Of a stretch of DNA of 64,000 bases, positions 37,205-46,017 are shown piece by piece; the first letter of the stretch is position 1, and each line of letters starts with the position of its first letter. The position numbers and the translations under genes were made by a program. Source of the stretch: Alphaproteobacteria bacterium (GTDB lineage: Bacteria; Pseudomonadota; Alphaproteobacteria; Rickettsiales; SXRF01); assembly GCA_020049775.1 (NCBI GenBank), contig JAGVLO010000015.1:62001-126000 (forward strand), given 5' to 3'. The notes under the pieces were generated by a model. The model saw nothing but the letters and a program-made list of their open reading frames with translations, did no database searches and was not told the DNA's origin.

Positions 37205-38433
37205 CTATCAACTACGAATCGTTTTTTGAAGCAAGCATCGAGAGGCTAAAAAAAGAAGGCCGCTACCGCGTTTTCAATGATCTCGAGCGCAAAGCAGGCT
37301 CTTTCCCGCTGGCAAAAAGCAACATCACCGGACGCACGGTCACAGTGTGGTGCAGCAATGATTATCTCGGCATGGGTCAACACCCGAAAGTCATCACCGC
37401 CATGGCGGAAGCCATCGGCAGGCTGGGTACCGGCGCGGGCGGCACGCGCAATATTTCCGGCAATCACCACGCCATCGTCACCTTGGAGAAAACCGTAGCA
37501 GAACTGCACCGTAAGGAAGCTGGGCTTGTTTTCACCTCCGGCTATGTAGCTAACGAAGCCTCGCTTGGCACGCTTTGTTCCATGTTGCCGAACTGCATTA
37601 TTTATTCCGACGAATTCAACCATGCGTCCATGATTCATGGCATCCGCAACAGCAAGGCCGAAAAACATGTATTCCGCCATAACGATCTTGAGCATCTTGA
37701 ATCACTGCTCGCGGCCTCTGACCCTGCGCGTCCGAAGGTGATTGCGTTTGAATCCGTCTATTCAATGGACGGTGATATTTCACCCATCAGCGCTATCTGC
37801 GACCTTGCCGAGAAATATAACGCTATCACCTACCTTGATGAGGTTCATGCCGTGGGCATGTATGGCGAGCGCGGCGCAGGCGTTGCCGAGCGCGACGGCG
37901 TGATGGAGCGCGTAACAATGATTCAGGGAACGCTTGGCAAGGCTTATGGCGTGATGGGCGGTTATATAACCGGCTCGCATGCGCTGATTGATATGCTGCG
38001 CTCCTACTCACCCGGATTTATTTTCACCACCGCCCTTCCCCCCGCGCTTGCTGCGGGCGCAACGGCGAGCATCCTCCACCTGATGGAAAGCAGCGACGAA
38101 CGCGTCGCCCAGCAATATAAAGTAGGTGTGATGCGTGGCATGATGGAAAAGGCGGGCCTGCCCGTGATGCCGACCATGAGCCACATATTACCCGTGCTGG
38201 TGGCGGACCCCGTGCTGTGCAAACAGGCGTCGGACATGCTGCTCAGCCAGTTCGATATTTATGTGCAGCCCATCAATTTCCCGACCGTTCCGCGCGGCAC
38301 CGAGCGCCTGCGCATCACCCCCAATCCGTGCCACACTCATGCCATGATGGTGGAGCTGACGCGTGCGCTGGTGTGGGTGTTTGAACGCCTTGGTATCAAG
38401 GCGGATGTGGAAAAACTCAAAGAAGTTGCCTAA
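37201..38433 (+). CDS. hemA: 5-aminolevulinate synthase (C4 pathway)
   Basis: 410 residues. ALAS signatures: [43 protein letters not shown] and the PLP lysine in [14 protein letters not shown]. It condenses glycine and succinyl-CoA, the alphaproteobacterial route to heme, pyridoxal phosphate dependent. Start overlaps the COX15 stop, and the last 4 bases overlap the convergent unknown gene. Confidence 0.98.
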   Translation: MTINYESFFEASIERLKKEGRYRVFNDLERKAGSFPLAKSNITGRTVTVWCSNDYLGMGQHPKVITAMAEAIGRLGTGAGGTRNISGNHHAIVTLEKTVAELHRKEAGLVFTSGYVANEASLGTLCSMLPNCIIYSDEFNHASMIHGIRNSKAEKHVFRHNDLEHLESLLAASDPARPKVIAFESVYSMDGDISPISAICDLAEKYNAITYLDEVHAVGMYGERGAGVAERDGVMERVTMIQGTLGKAYGVMGGYITGSHALIDMLRSYSPGFIFTTALPPALAAGATASILHLMESSDERVAQQYKVGVMRGMMEKAGLPVMPTMSHILPVLVADPVLCKQASDMLLSQFDIYVQPINFPTVPRGTERLRITPNPCHTHAMMVELTRALVWVFERLGIKADVEKLKEVA

Positions 38434-39206
38434 GCCCTTACAGAAAAGGCTATACGCGGGCGCATCGTATTGAATGCGTTGGCAAAGGTTCGTACCGCTT
38501 CATGGTCGGTGCGCGCATCAAAAATTTTATCCTGTTTTGTCGGCCACTCGCATTTTTTGCAGGCTTCCACGATTTTGGCAAATTTTGCGGACTCTATGGC
38601 GTCAGGGCTTCCGTAATTGTTCCATGAATTGGCGCGGTAATGCAGGTACTGCGCATCGCTGCGCTTGCCATTTTCATCGGGCGGGTAGTCGTTGTATTTG
38701 TCGTCAAATGAGCGCACTGCGTCTTCGTCTATCTGGTACGGCACACCGCGATGGTCGAGCATGGTGTTCTTGACTTCGTGCGGATAGCTGCGTGCAGGCG
38801 CGTGATCCCAAAAATCCAGCCCCTCTTCTGTCCAGAATTTATAGCGCAGCATCTCCTGATGCAGTTCTGTGACGCCGCTATGTGTTAGCTCCGGCTCTAC
38901 TTCCAGTATGACTTCCGAAGGCCTGCCCGCTTCCGCTCGCTCGCTTGTGTCTGACAATGTGGCCTGACAATTATTTTTCAGGATAAAGCGGCTATGGCTG
39001 ATACGCGGCGTTTTTATGTTCCGGCAGTCATAGGCCTTGAACACAAGGTTGCTGCCATCAATACGAAAAACTGAAGTGGTGGAGCCGTCACGCAGGAATG
39101 AAATATTTTCGGTAAGCTCGTGCGCATCAAGCGCATCGGCGATTTGCTGCGCATTGTATATGCTGGTGCGCGTTTGCAGTTTTTCTACAAGCGCCTGCCT
39201 ATCCAT
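38430..39206 (-). CDS. Hypothetical protein, possibly with kinase-like N-terminus
   Basis: 258 residues, unrecognised. Residues about 35-60 ([14 protein letters not shown] then LVFKAYD) resemble the glycine-rich loop and invariant Lys strand of protein kinase-like folds. No clear catalytic loop or DFG-type motif follows, so at best a divergent or inactive kinase-like protein. The C-terminal half is helical with [12 protein letters not shown]. Followed by the small gene at 39212, 5 bases upstream. Confidence 0.5.
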   Translation of the reverse strand: MDRQALVEKLQTRTSIYNAQQIADALDAHELTENISFLRDGSTTSVFRIDGSNLVFKAYDCRNIKTPRISHSRFILKNNCQATLSDTSERAEAGRPSEVILEVEPELTHSGVTELHQEMLRYKFWTEEGLDFWDHAPARSYPHEVKNTMLDHRGVPYQIDEDAVRSFDDKYNDYPPDENGKRSDAQYLHYRANSWNNYGSPDAIESAKFAKIVEACKKCEWPTKQDKIFDARTDHEAVRTFANAFNTMRPRIAFSVRA

Positions 39207-39211
39207 GTTGG

Positions 39212-39436
39212 TTAGGCCGCCTTGCGGCGTTTCTGGAATTGAGGGTAAAGCTTCGAGAGGTCGGTGATGCGTTCGCCTACATCTTCAAGGCGGCAGCAAT
39301 CCGGATTTTCTTTTATTTTCTCAAGCCGCTCAAACCAGTTGCGGACAAGGCGTGCCTTCATGCGGTTTACCGGCAATACATCGAGGTTCTCGGTGTACTT
39401 CTTGATAGCAAATATCTTGGTATCAATGACTGCCAT
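39212..39436 (-). CDS. Small hypothetical protein
   Basis: 74 residues, basic, helical (MKARLVRNWFERLEKIKENP), unrecognised. AGGGCG precedes ATG. It is the first gene of a two-gene unit with 38430-39206, ending 5 bases before it. Confidence 0.55.
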   Translation of the reverse strand: MAVIDTKIFAIKKYTENLDVLPVNRMKARLVRNWFERLEKIKENPDCCRLEDVGERITDLSKLYPQFQKRRKAA

Positions 39437-39570
39437 AACGCCCTATTTTATAACATGCTGTAATATAATAAAAATGAAGCATGCCGTTAATCCGGAGCAT
39501 AATATACCTCAGGAACGGTCATTATAAAAGTAAAAAATCATTAACCTTTGTGTTTTCTTTACGGATGCGA

Positions 39571-40683
39571 TTAAATCGAGTCGGCACGGTGGTATGCCCC
39601 GCCCGTGGCTGCACGTATGGCGCCGGTGGTGGTGGGTAGTGAAATAGCCAGCCCCTTGAGCGAGCGCACGGCAAGGAAGGCAAAGGCCTGCGCTTCCAGC
39701 GCGTCACCAATCCAGCCCAACGATTCTACGGGATATACTTTGGAAAAACGCCGCGCCAGCGATTGCATAACGGCAGGGTTATGACGTCCACCGCCTGTAA
39801 TAAACCATTGCTTTGCGGGTTTGGGGAAGTAATGCGAACTTTTTTCGGCGGCTGAAGTCATGAATTCCACCAGTGTGGCCGCGCCGTCTTCTTTCGACAG
39901 CTTGGCCAGCGACTCATCAGAGAAATGGTTGCGGTCGAGCGATTTGGGCGGCCTGCGCGCAAAGAACGCATCTTTTAGAAGGCTTTCGACAATGGCATTG
40001 TCGCTTTTTCCTGCCAGCGCCAATCTGCCTTCGTCGTCGAAGTCCTTGCCTGTGTGCTTAAGCGCCCATTCATTTATCATTACGTTGCCTGGGCCGGTGT
40101 CCAGCGCCATGATGTCGAGGTCCATCAGGTCGTTGCTGGTGTTTTCAGAACGGCCAATCCATGTGACGTTGGCGATACCGCCGATATTTAGCACGGCAAT
40201 CGGCAATTCCATGCGGCGTGCCAGCGCGGCATGGTATAGCGGCACCAGCGGCGCTCCCTCACCCCCTGCGGCCATGTCGCGGCGGCGGAAATCACAGACA
40301 ACGTCAATACGTGTTTTTTCAGCCAGCAGTGCGCCGTTGCCAATCTGCCATGTGATATGTTCCAGCGGGCGGTGCGCCACGCTCTGGCCATGAAAGCCGA
40401 TAACTCGCACGTCCTTGTAGCTGGCGCCCGCCTGCTTCAGCAGGGCGCGTACCGCCTCGGCATGGCGCAGGGTCATTTCCTGTTCAACAGCCAGCATATC
40501 GCCACGGCCATGCACGGCTTCGCGCAGCTTGATCTTAAAATTCGTTTCATACGGGATAGTGTGCCACTCGCCGAACTCATAGACATATTCCCCGTCAGTG
40601 CGTATGAGGGCTGCATCTATGCCGTCCAGAGAAGTTCCGCTCATCAGCCCAAGGGCCCATACGCCCTCCTGTTCCTTTAACAT
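39571..40683 (-). CDS. anmK: Anhydro-N-acetylmuramic acid kinase
   Basis: 370 residues. GLMSGTSLDGIDAALIRT is the family ATP-binding start, VIGFHGQSVAHRP and NIGGIANVTWIG are later signatures, and MALDTGPGN-type sequence is near the middle. It phosphorylates anhydroMurNAc and opens the anhydro ring during peptidoglycan recycling. AGGATTAAGC precedes ATG. It is divergent from tyrS, as in many Alphaproteobacteria. Confidence 0.95.
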   Translation of the reverse strand: MLKEQEGVWALGLMSGTSLDGIDAALIRTDGEYVYEFGEWHTIPYETNFKIKLREAVHGRGDMLAVEQEMTLRHAEAVRALLKQAGASYKDVRVIGFHGQSVAHRPLEHITWQIGNGALLAEKTRIDVVCDFRRRDMAAGGEGAPLVPLYHAALARRMELPIAVLNIGGIANVTWIGRSENTSNDLMDLDIMALDTGPGNVMINEWALKHTGKDFDDEGRLALAGKSDNAIVESLLKDAFFARRPPKSLDRNHFSDESLAKLSKEDGAATLVEFMTSAAEKSSHYFPKPAKQWFITGGGRHNPAVMQSLARRFSKVYPVESLGWIGDALEAQAFAFLAVRSLKGLAISLPTTTGAIRAATGGAYHRADSI

Positions 40684-40785
40684 CTTGCTTAATCCTGTTG
40701 CATCTTATTAATAAGAACTTAATCTATATAGCTTATTGAGGTATGACAATACCGAATAATGATGGCGTAATACAAGGGAATCCTT

Positions 40786-42189
40786 ATGGCGGAATATAAA
40801 TCTGACTTTATGCGCATAATGCAAGAACGCGGTTTCATCCAGCAATGCACGGATGCCGATAATCTCGACAAACGCATGAAGAAGGACCGCACAGCGGCGT
40901 ATATCGGTTTTGACTGCACCGCCCCCAGCCTACATGTCGGCAGCCTGATACAAATCATGGTGCTGCGCTGGCTTCAGAAGACCGGCCATAAGCCCATCGT
41001 TTTGCTTGGCGGCGGCACGACCAAGATCGGCGACCCATCCGGCAAGGACGAAGCGCGTAAGGTTCTCACAACCGAGTCGATCCAGACTAATATGGACTCC
41101 ATCAAAATTGTGTTTGAACAATTTTTGAATTTCGGCACGTCTGCGTCGGACGCTATTCTTGTTAACAACGCGCAGTGGCTGGACAAACTCAACTACATTG
41201 AGTTCCTCGGCAATTATGGCCGCTATTTTTCTGTCAACCGCATGCTCACCATGGACAGCGTGAAGCTGCGGCTTGAGCGCGAACAGAATTTAAGCTTCCT
41301 CGAATTCAATTACATGATTTTGCAGGCCTATGATTTTGTGGAGTTGAACCAGCGTTTCGGCTGTTCGTTGCAGATCGGCGGATCTGACCAGTGGGGCAAT
41401 ATCGTTATGGGCATTGACCTGTTCAACCGCATGGACTCGGAAAAGCGTTTCCAGCCCATGAGCCTTGAGAAAAAGGGTAAGCCGGCACTCAAAGTGCTTG
41501 AAGTGCAGCCGATGATCCAGTCCAAGCGCACTGATCCGTCGGACTACACCACCGAAGCTTTCATGAACTACATGAACCAGGGCGAAGGCCGCGGGCTGTT
41601 CGGCCTGACCACGCCGCTTCTGACTACCGCCGCAGGGGAAAAAATGGGCAAAACAGCATCCGGCGCCGTGTGGCTGAATAAGGATATGTTGCAGCCTTAT
41701 GATTACTGGCAGTTCTGGCGCAATGTGGACGATGCTGATGTGGGACGTTTCCTGCGCCTGTTCACTGAAATGCCAATCGCCGAAATCGAAAAACTGGAAT
41801 CACTCAAAGGTTCTGAAATCAACGAGGCAAAAAAGATTCTCGCCAACGAAGTCACCAAGTTGTGTCATGGCGACCGCGCTTCAAAGCAGGCAGCAGAAAG
41901 TGCGCGCAAGATGTTTGAAGAGGGCGTAGTAGGTGAAGATATTCCTGTGTTTGAAATTCCACGCGGCGAACTGGGAAGAGGTATTCCGGCATATGACCTT
42001 ATCCGTCAGGCGGGACTTGCTGGTACTGGCGGTGACGCCCGTCGCTTGATTCGTGGTGGCGGCGCGCGCATCAACGACCGCAAGCTGGAAGACGAGAATG
42101 AGCTGATTGGGCCAACCTTCTTTGATAAGGAAGACAGCCTGAAGCTAACCGCAGGCCGCAAAAAACACATTATCGTGAAGTTGAAATAG
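40786..42189 (+). CDS. tyrS: Tyrosyl-tRNA synthetase with internal insertion
   Basis: 467 residues versus about 420 in most bacteria. The HIGH-type motif is PSLHVGSL (His50), the KMSKS-type motif is [10 protein letters not shown] (about 285-292), and [17 protein letters not shown] marks the tyrosine pocket. The C-terminal S4 domain (about 405-467) is complete. Between DLFNRMDS and [10 protein letters not shown] there are about 45-50 extra residues (about 220-270). AAGGGAATC precedes ATG. Confidence 0.97.
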   Translation: MAEYKSDFMRIMQERGFIQQCTDADNLDKRMKKDRTAAYIGFDCTAPSLHVGSLIQIMVLRWLQKTGHKPIVLLGGGTTKIGDPSGKDEARKVLTTESIQTNMDSIKIVFEQFLNFGTSASDAILVNNAQWLDKLNYIEFLGNYGRYFSVNRMLTMDSVKLRLEREQNLSFLEFNYMILQAYDFVELNQRFGCSLQIGGSDQWGNIVMGIDLFNRMDSEKRFQPMSLEKKGKPALKVLEVQPMIQSKRTDPSDYTTEAFMNYMNQGEGRGLFGLTTPLLTTAAGEKMGKTASGAVWLNKDMLQPYDYWQFWRNVDDADVGRFLRLFTEMPIAEIEKLESLKGSEINEAKKILANEVTKLCHGDRASKQAAESARKMFEEGVVGEDIPVFEIPRGELGRGIPAYDLIRQAGLAGTGGDARRLIRGGGARINDRKLEDENELIGPTFFDKEDSLKLTAGRKKHIIVKLK

Positions 42190-42221
42190 TTGTTTTACAG
42201 CCAGAAAAATCGGCGCGTATT

Positions 42222-42246
42222 TTATTAAATTACTGTAATTTAATAA
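42222..42246. repeat. Perfect AT-rich palindrome downstream of tyrS
   Basis: TTATTAAATTAC-T-GTAATTTAATAA, 12-base arms around one base. It might be an operator or part of a weak terminator; nothing else marks it. Confidence 0.6.
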
Positions 42247-42396
42247 TATTGTTTATTTATGCCCCTATATTATTAACCAATATAGTTATTCAAATAAGTT
42301 AAAAAACTAATTATAATAAACCTGTCTTACTCGCTCTAGTAACGCAGGGACTTTCCCCTGTCGTGAAAAAGCGGTTTCCGCTTCTGGGTACTCCCC

Positions 42397-42699
42397 ATGA
42401 AAAGCGTCAAGATCGGGAATCTCGTGATCAGTGGTGAGCATCTGACGGGTGAGATCATGGACGGTAAAATCATGATCATCAGCAGTGGACGTGTCATCGT
42501 TCCCCTCGTCCTCAAAAACGAAGGGAAGAAACGAGTCCGCGTCAGCTTCTGGCCCAGTATCAAAGGCAAGTTCGGTGGTCGCTGGCTTAAAACCGGCGAG
42601 ACGATGGAAGTGCAAATCAACACCATCCATCAGTGGAACGGCTTCCCCCAGAGCTGCCTGCGTATCGGCACCCAAACGTACGAGCTGCACACTAACTAG
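42397..42699 (+). CDS. Unrecognised beta-rich protein on a foreign-looking island
   Basis: 100 residues: KIGNLVISGEHLTGEIMDGK, IVPLVLKNEGKKRVRVSFW and later GFPQSCLRIGTQTYEL. Alternating hydrophobic residues suggest a small beta-sandwich or barrel. No signal peptide. Codon use (ATC, GTC, CTC, AAG) and higher G+C stand out from the AT-rich gap around it. A hairpin follows. A leftward frame over the same bases is antisense-like. Confidence 0.55.
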   Translation: MKSVKIGNLVISGEHLTGEIMDGKIMIISSGRVIVPLVLKNEGKKRVRVSFWPSIKGKFGGRWLKTGETMEVQINTIHQWNGFPQSCLRIGTQTYELHTN

Positions 42700-42724
42700 C
42701 ATGTGATTCCCCGTACCACCCCTT

Positions 42725-42744
42725 TCACCCGTTTCGACGGGTGA
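42725..42744. repeat. Hairpin after the 42397 gene
   Basis: TCACCCGT-TTCG-ACGGGTGA, 8 perfect pairs and a four-base loop, with no T-run. It could act as a transcript end or as part of the island boundary. Confidence 0.7.
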
Positions 42745-42775
42745 GAGTGGTGTATCTAACACCCATATTACACGA

Positions 42776-45700
42776 TCATCCTTTAGTTTCTTTTTTATTG
42801 CTGCTTGCCGGTGCTGATTTTTTCGGCGAATCCAGAATATCAAACATCCCGCGCAGGAAGCCGGGTGTAAGTATCGACAGCGGGTTTACGGTAACGAACG
42901 GGTCTGCGCCCGTACCCTTGATACTATAGCGCGCGGCGAATATGCCGCCGCCGTCACCACCCGTCAGTATGGGGCCAAACAACGGCACTTTATCAAATAC
43001 GTTATTGAGCGTGTAAGACGGCACAACCGTTCCCTGTACATCCAGTGTGCGCCTTGGGAAGGTGATTGTGCCTTCTGCCGTAAGGCCGATGGCCGAACCA
43101 TAGGTTTTGGTATTATCACCAAGCGTGATGACATCTTTTGTCAGGGTAAATGGTGCCGAAAATTTATCGAACTGAATGCCCTTGCCGCCTAACGTGTCGA
43201 TAATGCCAGTCAGCGACGCCAGCGTTAGCAGCTTGGCAAGCACAGGCGCATCTTTAATGACATATTTATTGATGAGCATCCTGCCTGTCAGCACACTGTC
43301 GGCATTAGTGTCATCATAATTTCCGGTGATGCTCATTTCACCACCGTTCATGCTATCAAGCAGGTTGAGTGCTTTCAGGAACGCGCCTGCATTGTCTGCA
43401 TTCACGGCTAACTGGCGCAGGCCTTTCGGGTTGCGCAATATACGCAGCGTGAATGATTTGCCATCAGTGGTGGCGCCGCTGATATTGGCAAATTTGCACA
43501 ATGTGGTGTTGCAATCAGCCTCACCCTTGATGTCGTCAAGGAAACGATCCTTTCCAAGTATCAGGCGTTTTACATTACCCTTGAATTGCAATGCAGGAAA
43601 ATGCTGGAATGAAAAAGTTGGTTCGCTGGCTGCGTCGCCTTCGATAAACGAGCTGACATCGGCGGTCACCCCTTCAAAATTGATGTTATACGCGCCGTCA
43701 ATTTTTTCATAAAAAAGGCTGTTGAGGTCGCTATTGCCAAAGCGGAACTTGCCCAATTTTACACTCTGAAGCTCGGACAATTCCTTATTCAGCGTTGCCG
43801 AACCCGCAGCATCAACGTTAAAACCTTTCATGTGGAATGCAGGAATTGTAAGCGCTCCGTCTTTCTTTTCAGCCGTAAGCGAAAGCGTTGCCGGCTCTCC
43901 GGCAGGTTTTTTCCAAGCAAGACTGCCGACATCGAGCGCCGCATTCACAAGGTCAAGATTAGCGGTGGATATTTCTGCCGTGGCGCTTTGTTTAACGCTT
44001 GCCTTAACGCCTAAATTGCCACTGAGAAATGGTGGTATCGGATAGCCGAATTTCGGTAAGCTGGCTACAGGTGCGGACGCTGTCGCCTCAATAAAGGTGT
44101 CGAAGCCTTCCTTATTGTCGGCGCTGGCGTCGAACAGGTATTTCACCATGCTGTCAGATACGCTGGCGCCGTTAACATCACCCTTGCCCTTAAACACCAG
44201 GGATATATTGCTGATGGCAAGGCCGCCATCGACATTACTGAGGTCGAATTTATTCATAAAATTATTTTGCGACATGCCTTTCATGTCGGCACTCACGCGG
44301 TAATCGATGTCAGGATTTCCCGACTTACCACTTTCATCTTGCGGCGCAAAGAAATGGAATCCTACATCGGCATTACCGCTGATGATACCCTTGGCTTCGT
44401 TTTCCACTAGGTTCAGGCGCTTGGCCTTATCAAGACGTGGCAGACCAAGAAAATGCACAATGTCCGGCGCAGTGGAATTGGCGGTAAGGCTGACTTTGAT
44501 ATAGGGATTATCGGGGTTCAGGTCTTCAATCAGCACACGGCCTGCCGACATTTTTGTTTCTTTCAGGTATTCGGCGGATTCAATGGCGGCGTTCAGCGCC
44601 ATGCCGTCCACATGAATAAGCGCATTGACATTTTTGACCTGCGGGTGGTCTGGCAGGTAGGTGATGTTCGCGCTACGAAGGGTGATATTGGCATCTACGG
44701 CTTCTTTGGGGAGTATGGGTTTTTTAAGGTCGCCGAAGGCAATATTGATACCAACTTCTGCTTTAGGAACGTTGCCTTCGGTGATGTTGGTGGTGACCCA
44801 TTCGCGTGTCAGCGGTGCAAGGCTTGGCGGCCAGAACAGGCGCACATTTGCTGCCGATACATTTTCTATGCTGGCGTTGGCGCGTACTGCGGCGTCGGCG
44901 CCATCGAGCGTGACCAGACCCTCTGCCTTTAGCAGCGAGCCGCCAATATCAGCGCTCAATTCATTTATCTGGAAATCTTTCAGGTTATTGCTGATTTGTC
45001 CTTCGGCGTGCATGGAGTTGATATCAAGCGTGCCTTCCAGCTTTTCAGATCCAATTGTTCCCTTTGTACCACTCATGCTAAAATTAAGGCGCTGCAAGCC
45101 CGCATTCTTTTCAAACACCATGGTGGCTTTACCGTCAAGCGGCACATTGAAATTAAGCAGCTTCAGATGCGGGCTGTCAGAAAACATGTTAGCCAATACC
45201 CCTGGCATCAACTGGGTAAAGGTAATAGTGCCGTCAAAGGTGGGTTTTTGCTTATCAAGCATCAGCTGCGCCTTAAGCGGTGTCTTGTACTGGCCGTAAT
45301 GTATATCGCCGCTGATATCCGTCTGAATGGTGCCGCGCTTGTCACGCCGGAATTGTATGGTTGTACCCGAAGATTTGAAAAACTCTCCGCGTTTCTTGCT
45401 GCCGATACTGATATCTGCGTCCTGAATTTTAATTAAGCGCAGTTTGCGGAAGCCGCCATCCTCGGATGGCATTAGTAAAGGTGACAGCACGGCAACAAAC
45501 GGCACTGCTATATCTTCAACGTTTGAAATGGCAGCAGGTGCCTCGCCTTCAGTGGCAGGTGCTTCCTGCTTTTCTACTTCTTTTACTACCTCCGGCATTT
45601 TAGAGCCGAAACTGATGGAGCGGTCGGGGTTCTGTACTAGATTGATAACGGGCTTGGAAATGGTAAGCGACGTCGGCAAAATTTCACCGGCGAGAATGTA

Positions 45701-46012
45701 GAGTACATTCACACCCAATGATATTTCCGGAAAAGTGGAGAAGATACGCCCGTCCTTATCTATAACGGCAACGTTGCTAATACGTATATCTACTGGGTGC
45801 TTCCAGCCATCCCACACCAGCCATGTTTCGGCGATATCGACCTTGTAGCCCTGCCCGCCCTGTTCCAGCGCCCTTTCGAGATAAGGCGTAATCTGCTCAA
45901 GCGAGCGTGGGCCAGTTGCCACCCATATTAATATGGTATTGACCGCCGACAGCAAGGCAATCGTAAGCCCGAGAATCAAACCAAACAGGAATTTTACAGT
46001 TTTCTTGCGCAC
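42776..46012 (-). CDS. YhdP-like AsmA-superfamily envelope protein
   Basis: 1078 residues from GTG 46012. N-terminal membrane anchor (LFGLILGLTIALLSAVNTIL), then a DUF3971-type region and a long beta-rich periplasmic region, ending with an AsmA-like C-terminal part (GTVVPSYTLNNVFDKVPLFG, about 980-1030). YhdP/AsmA-like proteins are proposed inner-to-outer membrane lipid bridges. It follows the aminopropyltransferase-like gene by 5 bases, so both are likely cotranscribed. Confidence 0.82.
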   Translation of the reverse strand: MRKKTVKFLFGLILGLTIALLSAVNTILIWVATGPRSLEQITPYLERALEQGGQGYKVDIAETWLVWDGWKHPVDIRISNVAVIDKDGRIFSTFPEISLGVNVLYILAGEILPTSLTISKPVINLVQNPDRSISFGSKMPEVVKEVEKQEAPATEGEAPAAISNVEDIAVPFVAVLSPLLMPSEDGGFRKLRLIKIQDADISIGSKKRGEFFKSSGTTIQFRRDKRGTIQTDISGDIHYGQYKTPLKAQLMLDKQKPTFDGTITFTQLMPGVLANMFSDSPHLKLLNFNVPLDGKATMVFEKNAGLQRLNFSMSGTKGTIGSEKLEGTLDINSMHAEGQISNNLKDFQINELSADIGGSLLKAEGLVTLDGADAAVRANASIENVSAANVRLFWPPSLAPLTREWVTTNITEGNVPKAEVGINIAFGDLKKPILPKEAVDANITLRSANITYLPDHPQVKNVNALIHVDGMALNAAIESAEYLKETKMSAGRVLIEDLNPDNPYIKVSLTANSTAPDIVHFLGLPRLDKAKRLNLVENEAKGIISGNADVGFHFFAPQDESGKSGNPDIDYRVSADMKGMSQNNFMNKFDLSNVDGGLAISNISLVFKGKGDVNGASVSDSMVKYLFDASADNKEGFDTFIEATASAPVASLPKFGYPIPPFLSGNLGVKASVKQSATAEISTANLDLVNAALDVGSLAWKKPAGEPATLSLTAEKKDGALTIPAFHMKGFNVDAAGSATLNKELSELQSVKLGKFRFGNSDLNSLFYEKIDGAYNINFEGVTADVSSFIEGDAASEPTFSFQHFPALQFKGNVKRLILGKDRFLDDIKGEADCNTTLCKFANISGATTDGKSFTLRILRNPKGLRQLAVNADNAGAFLKALNLLDSMNGGEMSITGNYDDTNADSVLTGRMLINKYVIKDAPVLAKLLTLASLTGIIDTLGGKGIQFDKFSAPFTLTKDVITLGDNTKTYGSAIGLTAEGTITFPRRTLDVQGTVVPSYTLNNVFDKVPLFGPILTGGDGGGIFAARYSIKGTGADPFVTVNPLSILTPGFLRGMFDILDSPKKSAPASSNKKETKG

Positions 46013-46017
46013 AGGTT

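Noticed and set aside
42307-42843. 178-residue leftward frame over the 42397 gene
   Set aside because: It overlaps the start of the YhdP-like gene end and has an acidic/His-rich shadow composition. The rightward frame is more protein-like.
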